Position numbers and translations under genes: made by a program. Of a DNA stretch of 18,752 nt, positions 1 through 8,530 are shown piece after piece. How positions within the stretch are numbered: position 1 is the stretch's first letter; each line of letters opens with the position of its first letter. The notes beneath the pieces are model-generated. The model made no database searches. It worked only from the letters and a program-made list of their open reading frames with translations, and was not told where the DNA came from. This DNA comes from PWND01 sp964601515 (GTDB lineage: Bacteria > Bacteroidota > Bacteroidia > Bacteroidales > UBA7960), in NCBI GenBank assembly GCA_964601515.1, contig CAZRNU010000055.1, forward strand, positions 1 to 18,752, given 5' to 3'.

Positions 1-305
1 ATGTGCCAATGAGTGGATTTGTCGGTTTTTATCTCTGTGTTCTTTGTGGATTCTTAGTGCCCTTTGTGGTTAAATAAAGGTGTCTGGTTTCAGGTGGCGG
101 GTATTGGGAGAGTGTTTCTATTTGTGGAATTTGTGAAAATAATTTGAGTAATTTGTGGTTAAAAAATGTTTATGGTAATTGGAAATCTGCAAATATGATA
201 ATTGACCTATAAAAAACTATTAAACAAACAGAATTATTTCATAATTTTTTATAAATTAGCAGATTAAAATATTTTGCGTAGAAAAACCCCAAAAAACTCT
301 ATATT
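1..305. other. Gene-free left edge with degenerate repeats
   Basis: No gene is visible here. The stretch holds two degenerate copies of a TTTGTGG...GTTAAA-type repeat (listed separately). From about 180 to 305 it is very AT-rich leader DNA for the gene at 306. A weak promoter-like string, TATTTTG at 70 bases per line position 270-276, lies about 30 bp before the ATG, but it matches only part of the Bacteroidota -7 consensus and no clear -33 element pairs with it, so no promoter is called. Confidence 0.6.
33..166. repeat. Two degenerate copies of a CTCTGTG / TTTGTGGTTAAA repeat
   Basis: Copy one (about 33-76) is built from short units CTCTGTG, TTCTTTGTGG, AGTGCCCTTTGTGG and ends in GTTAAATAA. 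Copy two (about 121-166) has TTTGTGG, AATTTGTGA and AATTTGTGGTT and ends in AAAAAA. Both contain the identical 12-mer TTTGTGGTTAAA (63-74 and 152-163). Read on the other strand they are strings of ACCACAAA and GGGCAC units. From memory, repeats of this style are scattered between genes in many unrelated bacterial genomes; their function is not known to me. The hairpin at 7831-7876 appears to be a relative. Confidence 0.55.
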
Positions 306-1103
306 ATGAAAAGACTTATCTTTCTATCCGTATTTTTCCTGATTGCAGTAGCTGCTTCTTCTCAGGATTTATTTAAAGTTATAAGTGTTAATGGCGAAAT
401 CATTGCAACTAAAGCTAATCTTACTTTGGAAAATGGCGTTCAGGTCAGCAGCGACGACAATTTCAATTTTATGGTTCCAAACTCTAGGGCTGCAATGATT
501 AATTCAGAGCTAGGAAGAGTTGTTCTTACTGAACAAAATGCTGCTGATGCCTTTTCAAGAGCTGCATTCGCCCCGGCTATGAGTTCAATAAGCACTAGAG
601 CAGGTTCTTTATCAACTGCTGCAGAACTTAAAAATGTATTTTGCGAAAATCTTCTCATAATTGACAAAATGGAAGTAAGCGTTGGAGCACATGTTTATCC
701 GATGAGCGATCAAACCTTTTTCTACATCAGCTATATGTATAATGGCGATAATATTAACAAAAGGCTTCCATACAATGGAGACAAATTTGTGCTTGACAGA
801 ACAGAGCTTTTTACAATTGACGGCAAGTCTATTCTGGAAGAAGAAGTCAGTGAACTGAAATTGTATTATTATAAAAGAACAGGAGTTCCTGAATCGACTC
901 TAATTGCAACTTTTTCACCAGTATTTAAAAGCTCTGAAGAAATTAAGCCGGAAATTCAGATAATTGTTGACGAACTTAAGAACATTCCCCTCAACAACCT
1001 TATGGCAGAAGTCTTTGATTATTTGAAAGCATTTTATGGCGTTGCCGAAAGGTCTAATCTTGAAGCCTGGATGCACAAGGAATTTAATATTAAAAGTAAT
1101 TAG
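306..1103 (+). CDS. Secreted protein of unknown function, coupled to the downstream sensor phosphatase
   Basis: A 265-residue protein that I do not recognise with certainty. It opens with a clear signal peptide (MKRLIFLSVFFLIAVAASSQ, cleavage near 20), so it should be periplasmic or surface-located. There is no second membrane segment and no lipobox cysteine. Residues about 22-75 (VISVNGEII, then a V/L-rich segment, then NSELGRVVL) resemble the FecR-like 'material with threshold' pattern seen at the start of some Bacteroidota secreted proteins; this is a weak likeness, not a domain call. The rest is mixed alpha/beta with no motif I can name. Its TAG stop shares its last G with the GTG start of the next gene, so the two are almost certainly co-transcribed and translationally coupled. 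A role as extracytoplasmic partner of that sensor is inference. Confidence 0.85.
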   Translation: MKRLIFLSVFFLIAVAASSQDLFKVISVNGEIIATKANLTLENGVQVSSDDNFNFMVPNSRAAMINSELGRVVLTEQNAADAFSRAAFAPAMSSISTRAGSLSTAAELKNVFCENLLIIDKMEVSVGAHVYPMSDQTFFYISYMYNGDNINKRLPYNGDKFVLDRTELFTIDGKSILEEEVSELKLYYYKRTGVPESTLIATFSPVFKSSEEIKPEIQIIVDELKNIPLNNLMAEVFDYLKAFYGVAERSNLEAWMHKEFNIKSN

Positions 1104-4100
1104 TGAAAAAAACTTTTTTACTTTTTCTACTGCTTCTTGTAAATATTGCTGAAGCTCAATTAATAAGACAACCCATAACCAACTTTTCTCCTCGTGATTA
1201 TGGGTTGTCTTATTCTTCATATACATATTGTGTAGCTGAAGACAGCAACGGGCTTATTTATGTTGGCACTTCATACGGGATTTTACAATTCGATGGAATT
1301 TCATGGAGATATATCCCTGTTAAAGCAGGTGCAAATATTACTTCTATTAATGTAATTGATAATGTTGTGTATGTTGGAACGCACAACGATTTTGGGTACT
1401 TAAAGGCCGACAAATCAGGACAGTATTTTTACAAATCTATTCTCGATGATTTCACTGATATTGAGTTTGTCTTTTCTTCGGTTTGGGAAATTCTTAAATG
1501 GAAAGACAAAATTGTTTTTCAGTCGGAAGAGGCAATTTATATTTACGATCGTAATTCTATTGTTGAGATTCTTCCTTTGATGTCGTTTCACCTTGCATTT
1601 GTTGTTAATGATGATCTTTTTGTTAGGGAAAGATTTATTGGGTTGCAAAAATTTCAGGAAAATGGATTTGTTGACCTTAAAGATGGATATTTGTTTGCCG
1701 ACAACAGAGTTTTATGTATGCTTCCAACAAAAAACAATTCTATTCTTTTAGTTACCAGAGAAGATGGCCTTTGGCTACTTGCTGATAATGAACTTAGTAA
1801 AGTGCCTCTTGATGAAAAAACTGAAGGAGAACTAATTTCTTCAAGTATTTTGGGAGGATTGCTACTTGACGATGGACATTATTGTCTTTTTACTACTAAA
1901 AATGGAATTATTATTCTTGACGAATACTATTCTATAAAAACGACTTACAACGTAAATACAGGATTATCAACTTCAGAGATTTATGATTTGATTCAGGATA
2001 GTTATGGAAATCTTTGGGCTGCAACACTGAAAGGACCGATAAGAATTCAATACACCTCTCCTATTTCTACTTTCAGTCAGACCGTTGGAATTTATGGCAC
2101 AGTTCAGGCAGTTAGCTTTGTTGAAAACAACATAATTGTTGGAACATCAGATAATTTATATATAAGCGATGAATTCGGAATTAAGCTTTTTACCGAAGTT
2201 ACAAAAATTAATGCCAGTGTTTATTCCATTGCCGATTCGCCTTTTGGATGCTGGATAGCTGCTGCCAATGGGATATGGCTATATTCAGGTAACAATCTAA
2301 AGCAAATTAGCCAAATTGAAGCTTCGTCTGTTTTGTTTGTTAAGGAGAAAAACAGAATAATAACTGCAGGAAACAAAGGTATCCTAATTTTAAATGCAGA
2401 AAACGGACAGGTTGTAAAAACTATCACAGATGTTAAAATCGAAGATGCTTATGGAATGGCATACAACTTCGAACAAAAATCGAATAAAATCGAAGTATGG
2501 ATAGGGTCGCGAATTAGTGGAGTATACCAATTAGTTATAAACAACGGCCTTTCCTATTCAGTAGAATATTATGCAGGCATGGAAGACGGGCTTGAAAACG
2601 GGTGGGTTTGCCCCTATCAGGTCGGGGAAAATATTATTTTCGGAACTCACCGTGGAAGCTATCGCTTTGTTAGTGCAGAAGAACTTGCATATGCAATGAA
2701 CGATAGTACTTTGCTGAATTCGTCATTAAGAGGATATTTTGATGCAAGCTATTTTCCAAAAAACTCTGAAGATGAGGCCATTACATCATTTCACTTCAAC
2801 GACTCTGTTTCGTTTGCCGGCCTGGGTTATTATGTTCACGCTGTAAATATGACTGATAGTGTGTCTGATTCCTACCATTTTCAGACAATACAGCTTGGAA
2901 GAATTAATGTAATTAACAAAAAAGATGACTTTCTAATTATTGGGGGCGACAATGGGTTAAGTATTGTTGATCTTGCCATGACAAAAAACAGAAAATATAC
3001 ACCGCCTCATCTAATGCTGAGAAAAATTGTTATTGGAAATGACTCTTTAATTTGGAAGGGAGATGTAACTCCTGACAACAAAGTGATTGTGATTCCTTAT
3101 TCAATGAATTCTCTTATAATTGAATTATCTTCCGCGTATTATGACAATGGGTTCGGGGCATTATATTCATACAGAAATGCAGCTAAAGAAAGTGATTATT
3201 CATTTTGGCTTGCCCAAAACATTATACCATTATCAAACTTAAGAGAAGGCAAATATGAATTTGTATTTGCAGCAAAAAGCATACGAGGTGAAATTGGCAA
3301 CGAGATAACAATAAAAATTCAAATTCTCCCCCCTTGGTATAGAAGCTGGTGGGCTTATACTTCTTACATTGCAATTCTGATTGTTTTGATATATCTGGTA
3401 ATTTTTCTTAATATTAGAAGACTAAAAGCCAAAAACAAATGGCTTGAAGAAATTGTTAGGCAAAGAACAAAAGAAATTGTTGAGAAGAAGGAAGAGATAG
3501 AATTACAGAGAGATCAGATTCAAACACAAAAGGAAGAAATTGAACATAACCTTAAAGACATTAGGGCTAGCATTACATATGCCCAAAGAATTCAAAGCGC
3601 TTTGCTGCCGAAACAGGAGTATATGTCTTCTCTTCTTGAAGATTACTTTGTGCTATACAAACCCAAAGATGTTGTTTCAGGTGATTTCTATTGGATTACT
3701 GAAGTAAATGAATGGATTATTGCTGTTGCAGCCGACTGCACAGGACATGGTGTGCCCGGAGCATTCATGTCGATGTTGGGAATGAGTTTCCTTGACCAGA
3801 TAACTTCCAAAAAAGAATTTGTTAATACTGCAGTGCTGGTTCAAGACCTTAGAGATGCAATAATACAGGCACTGAAACAAACACGCGAAGAGGATTCACA
3901 GGTTGACGGTATGGACTTGAGTTTGATTGCAATTAACAAAAACAATAATAAATGTCATTGGACAGGCGCTTATAATCCTATTTGGATTATTCGTTCTGAA
4001 AATATCGGAAAATCTTTTGAGGAACCTGAAGAAGTTGTGGAAGAGATAAGAGGAGACAAGATGCCGGTAGCTATTCATGTGAGGCTTGATAATTTTACAA

Positions 4101-4354
4101 ACCACGAACTGCAACTGAAAAAAGGTGATCTAATTTACATGTTTAGCGATGGGTATGTTGACCAGTTTGGAGGACCAAATAAACGAAAATTTAACAAGAG
4201 AGTGTTGAAAAAAATGCTTGCCGAATCGGCAGGTTTATCTATGTCTGAACAGCATGATTATCTTAAAAAAACCATTGAAGAATGGCTAAACCCCTCCGAA
4301 GAATTGATTTACGACCAAATTGACGATATAGTGGTTTTTGGTATAAAGATTTAG
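1103..4354 (+). CDS. Membrane sensor: Reg_prop propeller + Y_Y_Y + SpoIIE/PP2C serine phosphatase
   Basis: A 1083-residue protein. The start is GTG at 1103, chosen because it gives an immediate signal peptide (MKKTFLLFLLLLVNIAEA). Residues about 20-680 carry two-component-regulator propeller repeats, for example DSNGLIYVGT...GI near 48 and DSYGNLWAAT near 300. A Y_Y_Y-type beta-sandwich follows at about 680-745. One membrane helix (about 749-771) leads to a charged coiled coil (about 772-835) and then to a cytoplasmic SpoIIE/PP2C domain with RIQSALLP, SGDFYW, ADCTGHGVPGAFMS (near 877), SDGYVDQFGG and a C-terminal DD (1074-1075), the usual metal-ligand positions. The propeller probably reads an extracellular or periplasmic ligand and the phosphatase removes phosphate from a Ser/Thr on a partner such as an anti-sigma-factor antagonist. 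No such partner gene is in the window. The common Bacteroidota relatives of this layout end in a histidine kinase instead. Confidence 0.93.
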   Translation: MKKTFLLFLLLLVNIAEAQLIRQPITNFSPRDYGLSYSSYTYCVAEDSNGLIYVGTSYGILQFDGISWRYIPVKAGANITSINVIDNVVYVGTHNDFGYLKADKSGQYFYKSILDDFTDIEFVFSSVWEILKWKDKIVFQSEEAIYIYDRNSIVEILPLMSFHLAFVVNDDLFVRERFIGLQKFQENGFVDLKDGYLFADNRVLCMLPTKNNSILLVTREDGLWLLADNELSKVPLDEKTEGELISSSILGGLLLDDGHYCLFTTKNGIIILDEYYSIKTTYNVNTGLSTSEIYDLIQDSYGNLWAATLKGPIRIQYTSPISTFSQTVGIYGTVQAVSFVENNIIVGTSDNLYISDEFGIKLFTEVTKINASVYSIADSPFGCWIAAANGIWLYSGNNLKQISQIEASSVLFVKEKNRIITAGNKGILILNAENGQVVKTITDVKIEDAYGMAYNFEQKSNKIEVWIGSRISGVYQLVINNGLSYSVEYYAGMEDGLENGWVCPYQVGENIIFGTHRGSYRFVSAEELAYAMNDSTLLNSSLRGYFDASYFPKNSEDEAITSFHFNDSVSFAGLGYYVHAVNMTDSVSDSYHFQTIQLGRINVINKKDDFLIIGGDNGLSIVDLAMTKNRKYTPPHLMLRKIVIGNDSLIWKGDVTPDNKVIVIPYSMNSLIIELSSAYYDNGFGALYSYRNAAKESDYSFWLAQNIIPLSNLREGKYEFVFAAKSIRGEIGNEITIKIQILPPWYRSWWAYTSYIAILIVLIYLVIFLNIRRLKAKNKWLEEIVRQRTKEIVEKKEEIELQRDQIQTQKEEIEHNLKDIRASITYAQRIQSALLPKQEYMSSLLEDYFVLYKPKDVVSGDFYWITEVNEWIIAVAADCTGHGVPGAFMSMLGMSFLDQITSKKEFVNTAVLVQDLRDAIIQALKQTREEDSQVDGMDLSLIAINKNNNKCHWTGAYNPIWIIRSENIGKSFEEPEEVVEEIRGDKMPVAIHVRLDNFTNHELQLKKGDLIYMFSDGYVDQFGGPNKRKFNKRVLKKMLAESAGLSMSEQHDYLKKTIEEWLNPSEELIYDQIDDIVVFGIKI

Positions 4355-4367
4355 GGTTTGTTAATTA

Positions 4368-6338
4368 TTAATTTCCGAATAAAAGATTATAAGAAGCTTT
4401 TATAAAAACCTCGCGATGTTTGCCGGGATATGGAGCATGGTATCCATTATAAGCTTGATAATATTTTGGTTTAGCGTTTAATAAATCAAACACACCTAAA
4501 CTTAAATCTAATCCTTTAATAAATGCATTTCTGTAGAATATGTTAGCATTGATAAGGATGTCAGGGCTAATTAAATTTAAAACAACATCACCATCCGCAT
4601 CTACTTCATTATAAACATATCTTTCGCCAAACAAAACAAATTGAGTATTAAAAAACAGATTTCTAATTACCACAAATGAACTGTTAAGAGTAACCTTATG
4701 CTGTGGTATTCCTAAAAGCGCATTATGATTAATTTCAACTTCATAATCTTCTACTTGGTTTTTCCCCCCGGAAAAATAATATGAGTATCCGGCTTGAATA
4801 TAGTTTTGATTATATTGATACCTAAAGTTTATTTCTGCCCCCGTTGTTCCCGTTTTTATTCCATTAAAATATCCCTCATTATCTGCAATATCATCGTAAA
4901 AATAAATAATTGGATTATTAATTGTTATATCAAATAAATTTAAGGAAAGCAGCGTGTTACTGGTTATTTTGTAACCAGCTTCAACCTCGTAAACAATTGT
5001 AGTTTCCGGAGATATTTCAGGCTCTAATGATATATTCATTATTCCTGGAGATCTAAAAGCATGACTGTACAAAGCTTTATAATGAAGCTTATCGAACGAC
5101 TTCGTTAGACCTATTCTTGGCGCAAATGCACCTCCAAAAGCCTCGTTATAATCGTATCTTCCTCCTACCACAATATTAAAAAACTTTTGTCTGTAAAAGC
5201 CCTGAAGATAAACTGATATATTAGACAAATTTATTTTATCTAAGCCGTTTAGCAATATTCCCGACGATATTCTGTCTGTAGCTGTTTCTTCTTGATATTC
5301 AGTACCGACAATAAGGTTTAAATTTTCAAGAATGTCTGAATAATAATGCAGACCTAGATTGTGTTTATTTACAAGGAAATCCATTTGATCTCCATACTCG
5401 TCGTCTGAAAACCAAGGAGATTGTTGTTTGAAATTAAATTGCGGAGTTAAAGACATCTTATCATTAATATCCCATTTATACTTAATTTCACTAAAAAAAC
5501 CTTTAAACGCCACATTATAAGGCTCAGGCGTAACGTCATCAAAAAGAGTAGAGGCAGTAACATTATATCCGTCGTATATAAATTTGGCCGACAAGTTTTT
5601 ATAACTCAACCCCATATTAATCCATTGAGATTCATTAAAAGCGTTTTCGCTATGAATCAGAGCTTCTCCTCCATAAAAATCTTCAAAGGTTTCTTTATAG
5701 CTATGAGAAGAATGTCCGAATTGGCCTAATAAAGAATACTCAAAATCTCCAAGCTTTTGCCCTATGTTTAAATTCAAGAAATATGAACCCGGAACATCAT
5801 TCATAATACTAAACATAGATGACAATTCTGCTCCCTGAATATCTTGACCCGCCTTAGTTATAATATTAATTACACCTAATTCCGCGTAACCCCCGTAAAT
5901 ACTGGACCCAGGACCTCTAATTACTTCTATTCTTAATATTTGATCTATAGGAAATCTGCCTGCGAATACTACAGTAGAGTATAAATTTTCATTTATTTCC
6001 TGCCCATCTACCATTACTAAAACTTTACCCTCGTGAGCCCAATTTCCTCTTATTGAGATTCCAACAGTTCCCTCAACATCAAAATTGAAATTAAAGCCGG
6101 GAACCAGCCTAAAAACGTCAACCAAATCTCTGGCTCCGCTTTTTTTTATTTCATCAGAAGTTATTACTGTTAAAATACCCGGAGCTTCTCTTTGTGTTAT
6201 AGCTTTCCTTGAGGCTACTGTCACTTCTATATTCATTAATTCATCCAAAGAAAGGTCAAACAAGTCAAACTCATTGTCTTGAGCAAATGAAAAATTTGCC
6301 ATAAAAATTAATGTAATAATAGCTAATATTTTTTTCAT
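4368..6338 (-). CDS. TonB-dependent outer-membrane receptor
   Basis: A 656-residue receptor when started at the ATG at 6336-6338, which gives the signal peptide MKKILAIITLIFMANFSFAQ; the longer frame from 6392 adds 18 residues ahead of it and is unlikely. After cleavage comes LSLDELMNIEVTVASRK, a TonB-box-like lead often seen in this receptor group. The plug domain follows (about 45-155: APGILTVITSDEI, LVDVFRLVPGF, VLVMVDGQEIN, IEVIRGPGSSIYG, GVINIITK). The remainder is a beta-barrel rich in aromatic strands, ending in a strand and a final asparagine (SYNLLFGN). At this length it is a compact receptor without the N-terminal carboxypeptidase-like extension of SusC proteins, and no SusD partner is present, so uptake of a small chelate or cofactor is more likely than of glycans. 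The substrate cannot be told. It converges on the sensor phosphatase gene with a 13-bp gap and no visible terminator. Confidence 0.93.
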   Translation of the reverse strand: MKKILAIITLIFMANFSFAQDNEFDLFDLSLDELMNIEVTVASRKAITQREAPGILTVITSDEIKKSGARDLVDVFRLVPGFNFNFDVEGTVGISIRGNWAHEGKVLVMVDGQEINENLYSTVVFAGRFPIDQILRIEVIRGPGSSIYGGYAELGVINIITKAGQDIQGAELSSMFSIMNDVPGSYFLNLNIGQKLGDFEYSLLGQFGHSSHSYKETFEDFYGGEALIHSENAFNESQWINMGLSYKNLSAKFIYDGYNVTASTLFDDVTPEPYNVAFKGFFSEIKYKWDINDKMSLTPQFNFKQQSPWFSDDEYGDQMDFLVNKHNLGLHYYSDILENLNLIVGTEYQEETATDRISSGILLNGLDKINLSNISVYLQGFYRQKFFNIVVGGRYDYNEAFGGAFAPRIGLTKSFDKLHYKALYSHAFRSPGIMNISLEPEISPETTIVYEVEAGYKITSNTLLSLNLFDITINNPIIYFYDDIADNEGYFNGIKTGTTGAEINFRYQYNQNYIQAGYSYYFSGGKNQVEDYEVEINHNALLGIPQHKVTLNSSFVVIRNLFFNTQFVLFGERYVYNEVDADGDVVLNLISPDILINANIFYRNAFIKGLDLSLGVFDLLNAKPKYYQAYNGYHAPYPGKHREVFIKASYNLLFGN

Positions 6339-6607
6339 ATCTTGCAGATTATAATGAACAATAAAAATACAGGATATTGTATTAATTTGCAAATTATCTT
6401 AAACAAATGTTTCATCATTTTGACATAAAGTAATTTTTTTTTGATTTATGATGTTATTTAACTTACAAAATAATAATATGCTGAAATTTATATTTTAAAA
6501 AATATACAGATTTCATTTTGCACCAAACACAAATAATTTTAATTTTACATGCTTTAACAAATTTGACACAATCAATTATATATTAACATTTTAAATTTCA
6601 AAAACAG

Positions 6608-7828
6608 ATGAAAATTCTTGTACTAAACTGCGGAAGTTCTTCAATTAAGTATCAGCTTTTAAACATGGCAAATAATGCCGAATTATTGGCAAAAGGCATT
6701 CTTGAAAGAATAGGTATGAAAGACAGCGAGCTAAAGCATCATCCAAAAGCAAAGGAAAAGTATCTTCTTATTCAGGATGTTCCAAATCATGAAGTTGGTA
6801 TCGATCTTATTCTCAAAGCCTTACTCGACCCTAATCACGGCGTAATTCAGAGTCATAGCGAGATTGTTGCAGTTGGACACAGGGTAGCTCATGGTGGAGA
6901 ATATTTTCCGACAAGTGCTTTAATTGATGAGCAAGCAAAGAAATACATTGCTGAACTTATTGAGCTTGCCCCACTTCATAACCCCGCAAATCTTAAGGGT
7001 ATAGAATCAATGGAAAAACTTCTTCCGAATATTCCGCAAGTTGCTGTTTTTGACACTGCATTCCATCAAAGTATGCCCGACTATGCATATATGTATGCTT
7101 TGCCATATTCTCTTTACGAAGAAGATAAAATTAGAAGATATGGTTTCCACGGAACAAGTCACAAATTTGTTTTTGAAACAGCATGTGATGCATTATTTTT
7201 AACCAAAAATAATGTAAAAGCTATTACTTGTCACCTAGGGAATGGAGCATCGGTTGCTGCTATAAAAAACGGAAAATCTGTTGATACATCAATGGGGCTT
7301 ACACCGGTTGAAGGGCTTATAATGGGCACGCGCGCCGGAGACCTTGACCTTGGAGCATTATTATACATAATGAGAAAGAAAAATCTTAACCTTGACCAGG
7401 CAAACGATCTTATAAATAAAAAAAGCGGTGTGCTTGGCATAAGTGGAGTTTCAATGGACATGAGGGATATTGAAACTGAAGCTTGGGAAAAGGGCAACAA
7501 AAGAGCAAATCTTGCTCTTGAAATGTATTTCTACAGGATTAAAAAATATATCGGAGCTTATGCTGCTGCAATGGGCGGCGTAGACCTTTTAATTTTTACC
7601 GGCGGTGTTGGCGAGAATGGTCCTGAAACTAGAGAAGCAATTTGCAACGGATTAGAATTCCTCGGACTAGCATTTGACCATGAGAAAAACGACAAACTTA
7701 GAAGTAAACTTGTGGAAATATCCAAACCTGAGTCGAAAGTTAAAGTAATGGTGGTGCCAACAAACGAAGAGCTTGTTATTGCTCACGATACTTTGGAGAT
7801 AATTCATAAAGTAAACAATAATTGCTAA
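6608..7828 (+). CDS. ackA: Acetate kinase
   Basis: A 406-residue cytoplasmic enzyme that interconverts acetyl phosphate + ADP and acetate + ATP, the energy-yielding last step of acetate fermentation. Family landmarks are all present: MKILVLNCGSSSIKYQ at the start (Asn7), VGHRVAHGG (Arg92), FDTAFH (Asp149), RRYGFHGTSH (His181), GTRAGDLDLG (Arg242), the FTGGVGENG nucleotide segment (330-338) and PTNEE (Glu387 region) near the end. Length is normal. The start at 6608 is the ATG that gives the canonical N-terminus. It diverges from the TonB-dependent receptor across 269 bp of AT-rich DNA. The usual partner, phosphotransacetylase (pta), is not adjacent, so it must lie elsewhere. A repeat-derived hairpin immediately after the stop may end or process the transcript. 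Confidence 0.98.
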   Translation: MKILVLNCGSSSIKYQLLNMANNAELLAKGILERIGMKDSELKHHPKAKEKYLLIQDVPNHEVGIDLILKALLDPNHGVIQSHSEIVAVGHRVAHGGEYFPTSALIDEQAKKYIAELIELAPLHNPANLKGIESMEKLLPNIPQVAVFDTAFHQSMPDYAYMYALPYSLYEEDKIRRYGFHGTSHKFVFETACDALFLTKNNVKAITCHLGNGASVAAIKNGKSVDTSMGLTPVEGLIMGTRAGDLDLGALLYIMRKKNLNLDQANDLINKKSGVLGISGVSMDMRDIETEAWEKGNKRANLALEMYFYRIKKYIGAYAAAMGGVDLLIFTGGVGENGPETREAICNGLEFLGLAFDHEKNDKLRSKLVEISKPESKVKVMVVPTNEELVIAHDTLEIIHKVNNNC

Positions 7829-7830
7829 GA

Positions 7831-7876
7831 GCGAAGGGCGCAGAGCAAGGAGAACACATAACTCTGTGCCCTTCGC
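7831..7876. repeat. Repeat-derived hairpin between ackA and the next gene
   Basis: An inverted repeat: GCGAAGGGCGCAGAG (7831-7845) pairs with CTCTGTGCCCTTCGC (7862-7876), 15 bp with one G-T pair, around a 16-base loop. It begins two bases after the ackA stop. No long T tract follows, so it may act as a weak terminator or RNA stabiliser rather than a strong terminator. Units such as CTCTGTG and GCCCTT also occur in the repeat at 33-76, so this is probably another copy of the same dispersed element that happens to be palindromic. Confidence 0.65.
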
Positions 7877-7901
7877 ATTTAATAACCTTAAATTTTATAG
7901 T

Positions 7902-8522
7902 ATGAAAAAACTTGTTTTCGCAATGCTTGTTTTACTGGCCATTCCATTTGCAACAAATGCACAGTCTGCCAGTAGCGTATTTAACACTAATGAAGTAACC
8001 TGGTTTGGAGTAGACTTTTCAAACTCCAAATTTATTGGACCTGAAGGGTTTTCAAATCCATTTGAAATTGTTGACCGGTTTTTTGATTCTTGGAACAACT
8101 TGATTGTTTCAGAACAAAAAAAGTATGATATCAAAAAGCATTTCAGGAAAAGATATGTTGAGTATGACCTTAGCATTGTTAAGGAAAGAAATTCATCTGT
8201 AGACCCTGACGACTTGGTTCTGGAGTCTTATGAATCTCACGAATTGTCGATGGAAGATATTAGGCAAATAATAAGCGAATACAACAGTAACAGAAGCGGA
8301 TTAGGTCTTGTTTTTATTGTTGAAACGTTTAATAAGCCAAGAGATTTGGGAACCATGTATGTTACTTTTTTTGACATTAAATCAGGTAAAGTGCTATTTG
8401 CTGAGAAATTGTCAGGAAAAGCAGGTGGAATTGGTTTAAGAAATTACTGGGCAAGTTCTATTCACAAAGTTTTCATTGAAAGCGGAAAGCAATACGGAAA
8501 GTGGAAAAAGTATTATAATTAG
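7902..8522 (+). CDS. Small secreted protein of unknown function
   Basis: A 206-residue protein from the ATG at 7902, which gives the signal peptide MKKLVFAMLVLLAIPFATNAQ. An in-frame ATG at 7866 lies inside the hairpin repeat and adds 12 non-signal residues, so I reject it. The mature part has no transmembrane segment and no motif I can assign. Visible features are VTWFGVDFSNSKFIG near the start, an acidic middle (SVDPDDLVLE, HELSMEDI), a hydrophobic LGLVFIVETF strand, YVTFFDIKSGKVLF and a basic, aromatic tail (QYGKWKKYYN). The layout suggests a small soluble envelope protein. Eight bases separate it from the SRAP gene, so the two are probably co-transcribed; whether they share a function is unknown. 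Confidence 0.85.
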   Translation: MKKLVFAMLVLLAIPFATNAQSASSVFNTNEVTWFGVDFSNSKFIGPEGFSNPFEIVDRFFDSWNNLIVSEQKKYDIKKHFRKRYVEYDLSIVKERNSSVDPDDLVLESYESHELSMEDIRQIISEYNSNRSGLGLVFIVETFNKPRDLGTMYVTFFDIKSGKVLFAEKLSGKAGGIGLRNYWASSIHKVFIESGKQYGKWKKYYN

Positions 8523-8530
8523 CCTTCCAA

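Noticed and set aside
6339..6392. Longer start for the TonB-dependent receptor
   Set aside because: It adds 18 residues ahead of a perfect signal peptide; the ATG at 6336-6338 is the natural start.
6400..6607. Promoters in the divergent spacer between the TonB receptor and ackA
   Set aside because: Only partial matches were found (for example TTTG at 6562 with TAACATTT at 6584 on the plus strand, AACATTTG on the minus strand); in such AT-rich DNA these are not better than chance.
7866..7901. Earlier ATG for the small secreted protein
   Set aside because: It lies inside the right arm of the hairpin repeat and would bury the signal peptide.
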